Source of the DNA: Russula earlei
Lineage: Eukaryota > Basidiomycota > Agaricomycetes > Russulales > Russulaceae
Direction of reading: 5' to 3'
NCBI GenBank assembly: GCA_025769875.1
Contig: JAGFNK010001320.1
Coordinates: forward strand, 1-10,896
Length of the DNA stretch: 10,896 nt
Each line of letters starts with the position of its first letter. Position 1 is the first letter of the stretch. The translations under genes were made by a program, and so were the position numbers. Below the pieces are notes generated by a model, which was given only the letters and a program-made list of their open reading frames with translations, was not told where the DNA came from and searched no databases. Of this stretch, positions 5,317 through 10,896 are shown piece by piece.

Positions 5317-8300
5317 ATGAGTACCTCACCATCAGTCGCACAGCCTTCAACCATAAAAGGCACAAGTGCCCCCACAGTGGGAGCCGTGGGAAGAAACGGA
5401 AGGGGCAGAATTCAATGACCCGACGCGCCTACCCTTGAAGATGGCAAAGTCGAGCATGCTCAATGGAAAGGAGTTATGGAAGCTATCTTCCTAGCTACGG
5501 GACTGTTGGATATAGTAAAAGGAACTGAAAACAAACCAGACGAAAATGTAGACCCCGTCAGCGCCGCAGATTGGACGTCCAGGGATCGCGACGCCTGTGC
5601 CCAAATCTTCATGACAGTCCGAGGGCACGCCCTCACCATAATACTTGGAACAGTGAACTCTAAAGAATGCTGGGACATTCTCGCTGAACACTTCCAAGGA
5701 ATGGGCAAGCATCAGGCCACCCAACTATTGGGTGACCTGTTCCTAAAACCATTAATGGACACAGAACCAATGGCTCCCCAACTCGCGCACAAAGTACTAA
5801 CCGCACAAACGCTTGCGACAATCGGATTCCCAATAAATCTGAAAGTCCTGGCTTTCATGATGATCTTAGCACTCCCGAAGACAATGCACACCTCTAAGAA
5901 GATCCTTTGTTCTACCCCTCTCGACAAGTTAAACACTACATACATATCAAGTCAAATCCTTATCGATGAGTGGGACACAATCCGCGAGTCGGGCGATACT
6001 ACTGCACTGTACTTTGCCAAAGCATCAAATAAAGGAAAGGGAAAGGAAAAGAAAAAAGACAAGGACAAGAAAAAGTGCACACATTGCAAACTAAAAGGAC
6101 ATGAAATAACGGAATGTTGGAAACTCCATGGGAAGCCAAATGAAAAGGCAAAAATCACGACCATTAATGATAGTGCACCCGGGACACCGAGGTCCCAACC
6201 AACACAAATCACTAGCGCTGCGATTGCCAATGCTCCCGTTCATGACAACGCTATCTGTTTATACCATGCATCAGGGGGTGACTATGAATCAACCACCGTC
6301 CTCGCGCTTAAGACCCAGGACCTCCAGGAAGCTAATTTTTCAAATGACTGGATCATAGACTCTGGGGCATCACACATCATGACCTCACACTGTGAATGGT
6401 TCAGTCAATACACTGTGCTTTCACGCCCCATACAAGTCATTCTTGGGGACAACAGCTCCATCCCTGCAATTGGAGTTGGCCAGGTCAAAGTCCAAATGCG
6501 TGCCAACGGCACGTGGACCACAGCATTGTTCTGAGACATCCTGCACATACCGGACTTAAACGGAAACCTGCTCTCAGTTTCACACCTAGCATGGCGTGGA
6601 GCACAAGTCCGTTTTGAAGGGCAAACATGTGGTATTTATGACCAAAACCAACTAGTCTGTGAGGGGTCCTTACATGGCACATTGTATGTCATGTCCATTA
6701 AATCCCCCAAATCCGAGTCTGTGCACATAGCCATGCTGGACCATTTCCCCATGGAAGGCGAACAACCACACGAGTTCACCCTCACCGCTCACACTACCTC
6801 CTCCAAGGCCTCACTGGGCCTTTGGCACCGTTGTCTCAGTCACTTAGACCCTAACACGATAAACTGAATGCTAAAAAAGGGCATGGTGAAAGGAATGGAG
6901 ATTGTGGGCAAAGGACTCACCACTGGGAAATGTATCCCTTGCCTCAAAGGGAAGCAAACCTGGGATGAAATCTTGAAGACAACCAGCACACGTGCCGACG
7001 TTGTGCTTGGCCGCGTCTTCTCGGACATCTGCGGAAAGATGCCCACTCAAACTTGCCAAGGTTTTGAATACTTCATCACTTGGACAGATGATATGTCTAG
7101 GAAAGTGTTCGTTGGAGGACTGAAGTACAAGTCCGATGCTCTAGCACACCTCCAGGCATTCACCGCGCATGCAGAAGTCAAAACCGGGCGACACCTAAAG
7201 ATCCTTCGCTTGGACGGAGGGGGCGAATATACTGGAGGGGAATCTCAATCATACCTAACCCAGAAAGGCATTCAGCTAGAACTCACCACCCCGGACACAC
7301 CGGAACACAACGGCGTTGCAGAACACATGAACCGGACCCTACTTGATAAGGTCCGGGCAATGCTTATCGATGCCGACCTTCCAGAGTCGTTCTGGATCAA
7401 CGCACTCGAATATGCAGCCCTCATTCACAATGTCACACCAACTCATGCACTCAACAACATGACCCCGGAAAAGGCATGGAGTGGGAACAAACTGAATGTC
7501 TCCCAACTCCGCATTTTCGGCACACAAGCCTTCATCCACATCCCTAAGGACAAACGCACCAAACTTGAGGCTAGGTCACTGGTGTGTACATTCCTTGGAT
7601 ATGTGCACCAAAGGAAGGCCTATAAATTAGTCCACCGCCCTACCCATCGCATCCTGGAGTCCCGTGATGTCATATTTGATGAAGGGGGCCCCACACCACG
7701 CATTGAGCATGTCACTCTCAAACACGACGATGCAGACGAAAGTGTTGACGATATTGAGGGAGACGATAGTGATCTGGAGGGGGCACGAGACGCGGAACTG
7801 GTCTCCGACACCAAACCGCAGGGCGCTGAGGAGCACGAGCCCCCACAACCTGCCATCAGGCGATCCACCTGTATCATGTGCACGCCCACATGCGACGATG
7901 ACCCTAAATTCAGTACCACAACTTATGGACAGCGAAAGCGACGAAATGAACAAGGAAACTTGGCCCATACCGACATGGCCACAGACCCGAAATCATACGC
8001 TGAAGCCATGTCCCGCGCCGACGCGGCGGAATGGGAACTCATGTGCGAAGATGAAAGATGCACCTTCGAAAATATGGGTGTCTTCAAAATTGTCCTGTGC
8101 CCAAAAAATCGAAAAGTAGTGGGCAGTAAATGGGTTTTCAAAATTAAACGAGGCCCAGATGGAAACATACTAAAATATAAAGCTCGCCTCGTTGCACAGG
8201 GCTTCACTCAAATTGAAGGCATTGACTTCGACAAGACGTTTGCGCCTGTAGCCAAAATGGCGTCCTTGCACGCGATCCTTGCCATTGCCACAGAAAATGA

Positions 8301-9533
8301 TCTGGAGGTTCACCAGATGGATGTCAAATCAGCCTATCTAAATGGTGAACTGAAAGACGAAATATACATGGAACCACCCCCTGGATTCCATGTACCCAAC
8401 GGCATGGCACTCCGTTTGCTAAAGGCCATATATGGCACCAAGCAAGGAGGACGCGTCTGGTATGAGAATATCAGAGCGACACTCACCCACATGGGGTACA
8501 CCCACATGGACGCGGATCATGCGGTCTTCATCCGAGAAACCCCGGGGAACTTATCATTTATAGCTCTCTATGTCAGCGACATTACTATGGCATCTGAAAG
8601 CCTAACTGCAATCGAGTCAGACAAAAAGGAACTAAAAAAACACTATGAGATGACGGACCTAGGTAACATTACCTGGATCCTAGGCATCCATGTCACGTGC
8701 AATCGCCAGGAAGGCTGGATTGCACTCTCCCAAGAGAAATATGTTGAGGAAATGCTGGAGCGCTTTGGGAAAGCAAATGTCAAACCCATCAGCACCCCAA
8801 CACTCGCAAACGAACATCTATTAAAGGTGCACTCACCCGAGGTGGATGTCAAGTCCTATCAATGCATGGTCGGTGCAATAATGTACCTCATGCTGGGAAC
8901 ACGACCTGACCTCACGTACACCATCGCTGCACTTGGATGGCATGCCTCTTGCCCAGGAAATGAGCACCATCACGCACTTGAACGTGCGATCCAGTATATC
9001 CGGGGAATGAGCGATCACTGCCTTGTTTTCCAACACGGACACAACACTCAGTCGACCTTGACTGGATATGTCGACGTGGACTGGGCCAGTGATGTGAACA
9101 ATAGGAAGTTGACCTCGGGATTTGTCTTCATGTTGGCAGAAGGGGCCATAAGCTGGAGTTCTAAGAAACAAATGTCAGTGGCTCTCTCGAGCATGGAGGC
9201 GGAGTATATTGCAGCCGTGCATGCGGCAAAGGAAGCCATATGGCTGAGACGGCTACTCACCGAACTGGGACAAAACCTCCATCTCCCCACCACTCTCCAC
9301 ATCAATAACCAATCCGCCATGGCCATTGCCAAGAACCCAGAGTTTCATGATTGCACCAAGCACATTGAGGTGCGACACCACTTCCTGCGCCAAAAGGTGA
9401 CACGTGAGAGATCAATCTTGCATACACCCCAACCGAGGATCAAGTTGCTGATGTCTTGACGAAGGGACTCAGCAGGGAGAAACACAAGTGTTTCACAAAG
9501 GAAATGGGAGTGAACACACACCACCAGGGCTGA
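5317..9533 (+). pseudogene. Copia gag-pol polyprotein (about 1405 codons), inactivated
   Basis: It encodes the capsid and enzymes for reverse transcription and integration. I choose ATG 5317 because its frame continues into gag. Numbering from it: UBN2-like gag; CCHC zinc knuckle at residues 254 to 267; protease DSGA at 348; integrase HX4H at 504 and 509 and CX2C at 539 and 542; DDE triad at 570, 633 and 669 (35 residues between the last two); reverse transcriptase with MDVKSAYL (Asp 1002) and YVSD (1085 to 1088); RNase H with Asp 1253 and Glu 1294, but Asn at 1330 where Asp is expected. TGA codons at 5416, 6532 and 6865 interrupt one continuous frame. Near 9405 to 9411 one base is missing. 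The next frame then gives the family ending TEDQVADVLTKGL and stops at 9531. The uninterrupted pieces are 5476 to 6534 (ATG-initiated) and 6868 to 9459. Confidence 0.93.
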
Positions 9534-9540
9534 GGGGGTG
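9527..9540 (+). promoter_or_regulatory. Polypurine tract (plus-strand primer)
   Basis: GGGCTGAGGGGGTG ends immediately before the TG of the right LTR. It is purine-rich with a G5 run, and the gag-pol stop codon TGA (9531 to 9533) lies inside it. Confidence 0.75.
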
Positions 9541-9787
9541 TGTTGGACATGCAGCCACCCAGTGGTGTGTGTACGGACAAAGCCGGACCATACGCGTAAA
9601 TATTCAAATCAGTTGTCGTTCGTTTTTTCCCTCAGTCTTTCACACACAAGACTGAGGTCAGTACCACACTCTCTTACTTCTTTTCTAGAACTAATACTGT
9701 ACATAGCAAAGCTTCCTTTAGGTTAGATCACTAACTAATACAGTCTTTCACACACAAGACTGAGCAAAGCTTCTTTTAGCTTCAACA
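9541..9787 (+). repeat. 3' LTR (247 bases)
   Basis: It starts TGTTGGACATGCAGCC and ends CTTCAACA. It aligns without gaps to the 5' LTR. Here the two internal hairpin units are identical over 24 bases (9633 to 9656 and 9741 to 9764). Confidence 0.95.
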
Positions 9788-9792
9788 GTTTG
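9788..9792 (+). repeat. Target-site duplication, right copy (GTTTG)
   Basis: It follows the terminal CA of the right LTR directly and matches 4992 to 4996. Removing the insertion and one copy restores the interrupted codons in frame (Gln-Thr-Ala-Gln). Confidence 0.93.
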
Positions 9793-10596
9793 GACCTTTG
9801 TAGGGCCATGCACATCACTGTGGACAAGCTGGAGAGGCCTGGATGCTCTAGAGGATGAAGGTGGGAAGGGATCTGCATGCATCTTTCCAACTTTACAGGC
9901 TTCACATACTGGATCAGGATCAGCTTGAGAATCAAGTCTGAGTCCTGTCACCAGGTTACCTGAAAGCAGCTTCTTGACACCTGCCAGGTGGTGATGGCAA
10001 AGGCGTCGATGCCAGAGGTCCAGATTCATTGGGAGAGTGCTTGTGGATGAGAGGGAGGCATGGTGCTCAACAGGAATGGTCTCCCCCAGTAGAAAGGCTG
10101 AGTTAGAGGTGGATACCTTTGCTTGGAACATGATCCTGTCATTCCTGATGAAGTGGAGAGTGTCCTTTTGAATGACAGTGATAAAATGGCGACTCATTGT
10201 GAGGTATAGCACAGAGAGGAGGTTACTAGAGAGAGAGGGAACATAGAGCACATTGGCAAACTCTATAGGGGCAAGTTCCTGCCCCTCCACCAAAGGGTTG
10301 AACCTGACAGTCCCAATTCCCTCAGAATATATCACAGACCCATCAGCAAGGCGAATCGGGATTCGATGAGGTGTGAAATTATGAATCCAGTGGTGATTGA
10401 ATGTCATGTGAGCTGAGGCACCAGTATCTGCATTCCAAGATGAGATATGAGCATCAGAAGAGGTGGCAGAGAACAGGGAAGTTGCTGAGGCAATGAAGGC
10501 AGACTGAGGAGCTGCAGGAGTCGTCTGAGAAGTGTTTTGGACACCAGTGGAGGCTGGGACAGCCTTAGATTGTGATGAGGGACGTCTATGACACAT
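9788..10596 (-). pseudogene. Protease and N-terminal integrase of the older copia element (upstream half)
   Basis: From ATG 10596 the minus strand encodes a Ser/Thr/Ala-rich lead and then the aspartic protease motif DTGASAHM (Asp codon 10428 to 10426), LADGSVIYSEGIG, and VLYVPSLSSNLLS. The pre-integrase zinc region follows (LWHRRLCHHH with a later CEAC), then the first catalytic Asp in HSDVHGP near 9810. Reading then runs into the inserted LTR and soon stops. The frame is otherwise unbroken. No gag or zinc knuckle lies upstream: only about 25 codons separate an in-frame TAA near 10674 from the ATG, and they do not resemble gag. Internal deletion is the likely cause. Whether 10596 served as a start is unknown. 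Confidence 0.85.
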
Positions 10597-10684
10597 TTTA
10601 CTGCTTGGGCAAGAGCAGAAGTTGTTGAAGAGTCCTAGAAGTGAAATAGGGAGGGTAGAGTGAAGCTCTGCTTAAAGTCGCACA
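10597..10684 (-). other. Short leader between primer site and first ATG of the older element
   Basis: These 88 bases are pyrimidine-rich on the minus strand and include a CACTTCTAG acceptor-like sequence near 10636. A normal copia element would have gag, roughly a kilobase, before protease. The gag segment therefore seems to have been lost close to 10600. Confidence 0.5.
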
Positions 10685-10699
10685 GCAGGGCCCATAACC
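10685..10699 (-). promoter_or_regulatory. Primer binding site of the older element, methionine-tRNA-like
   Basis: On the minus strand GGTTATGGGCCCTGC follows an LTR end, TTTAACA. It is complementary to an initiator-methionine-type anticodon arm (GCxGGGCCCATAACC), as used by Drosophila copia. Confidence 0.6.
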
Positions 10700-10896
10700 T
10701 GTTAAATAAGCGACATATTAGCACCCTTATGTCCACAGGACTCAAAGGGAACTGCAGATGAGCAATTGAGACTAGTATTGTTATGAGGAGTCAAACTACT
10801 ACACACCTGCAGAGGAGCAATTGAGACTAAGGTATACTACTGCTCCTCTGCCTGTAATATCGACCTGACTAAGCCATAAATCGATCCAAATAATGG
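10700..10896 (-). repeat. Partial 5' LTR of the older element (runs off the window)
   Basis: The boundary is set by the terminal CA on the minus strand (TG at 10700 on the plus strand) next to the primer site. Inside are two near-identical 23-base copies starting CTGCAGA (10752 to 10774 and 10807 to 10829, one mismatch). There is also a perfect 11-base inverted repeat, GCAGAGGAGCA/TGCTCCTCTGC (10809 to 10819 and 10841 to 10851). No second LTR copy is present in the window to confirm it. Confidence 0.55.

Larger units (their letters stand above)
4997..9787 (+). mobile_element. Complete but dead Ty1/copia retrotransposon (4791 bases)
   Basis: The element has all structural parts: 247-base LTRs at 4997 and 9541, a primer site at 5244, a single gag-pol frame 5317 to 9533, a polypurine tract just before the right LTR, TG...CA ends and a perfect GTTTG duplication. 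Domain order gag, protease, integrase, reverse transcriptase, RNase H is diagnostic of copia. Coding capacity is destroyed by three TGA codons, one frameshift and two changed active-site residues. It lies in the opposite orientation to the element it interrupts. Confidence 0.95.
4104..10896 (-). mobile_element. Older Ty1/copia element, truncated and split by a later insertion
   Basis: The element runs right to left. From its 5' side it has part of an LTR (10896 to 10700), a methionine-tRNA-like primer site (10699 to 10685), an 88-base leader, and then protease and integrase with no gag in front. The frame continues to about 4104 and stops in foreign sequence before any reverse transcriptase. 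The 3' half and 3' LTR are missing. The stretch 4997 to 9787 is a second element inserted into it, with 5 duplicated target bases. Domain order PR-IN in one frame and the HX4H...CX2C zinc motif mark it as copia. Confidence 0.85.

Noticed and set aside
6534..6868. Gag and pol as two separate genes, as the stops at 6532 and 6865 would suggest
   Set aside because: The sequence between the stops stays in the same frame and encodes normal copia protease and zinc-domain sequence, so these are nonsense mutations in one frame, not a gag/pol boundary.
9538..9726. Small ORFs inside the LTRs (also 4943 to 5182)
   Set aside because: They are translations of the LTR present in both copies, with no coding features.
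9748..9787. Native C-terminus of the upstream protease-integrase half
   Set aside because: These codons are LTR sequence of the inserted element read by chance to a stop.
1..10896. CRISPR array, tRNA, rRNA or bacterial-type operon
   Set aside because: No regularly spaced repeats with unique spacers, no cloverleaf or rRNA signatures, and introns plus copia elements indicate a eukaryotic genome.

Overview
This window looks like an accessory, repeat-rich piece of a filamentous basidiomycete (probably Agaricomycete) nuclear genome. The reasons are two Ty1/copia retrotransposons with the protein style I associate with mushroom genomes, short spliceosomal introns (45 to 96 bases, GT...AG, with CTAAC or CTGAC branch-like sites), and dense CpG-type transition decay. 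The species assignment is inference; nothing here is bacterial.

Layout. (1) Bases 53 to about 2270 hold, on the minus strand, the scattered exons of an intron-rich protein gene of unknown family. Splice sites and reading phases agree across several exons, but the gene carries in-frame stops and at least one frameshift, so I call it a pseudogene. (2) Bases 2270 to 4103 are mostly non-coding: a degenerate tandem repeat with 91 to 127 base units (2744 to 3199), a 56-base pure pyrimidine tract, one weak small ORF and short 8 to 10 base tandem repeats. (3) Bases 4104 to 10896 are a nested retrotransposon pair. A minus-strand copia element (LTR from 10700 outward, primer site, protease and integrase, but no gag and no reverse transcriptase) is split inside its integrase core by a complete plus-strand copia element (4997 to 9787). 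The inserted element has two 247-base LTRs, a methionine-tRNA-type primer site, one gag-pol frame, a polypurine tract and a perfect 5-base target duplication, GTTTG.

The inserted element is dead. Its gag-pol frame has three in-frame TGA codons, each one transition away from CGA; a one-base frameshift in RNase H; YVSD in place of the catalytic YVDD; and Asn in place of an RNase H active-site Asp. Nine of the 12 LTR-LTR differences fall on six inferred former CpG sites, three of which decayed reciprocally (TG in one LTR, CA in the other). The older host element is very CpG-poor and keeps an unbroken protease-integrase frame on both sides of the insertion. The same TGA pattern appears in the pseudogene at the left. 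Together these point to cytosine methylation and deamination, or a related repeat-targeted mutation process, as the main force shaping the window.

I see no CRISPR array, rRNA, tRNA or recognisable defence or biosynthetic system. The most interesting signals are the reciprocal CpG decay, the inverted decay order of the nested elements and the unidentified intron-rich gene.
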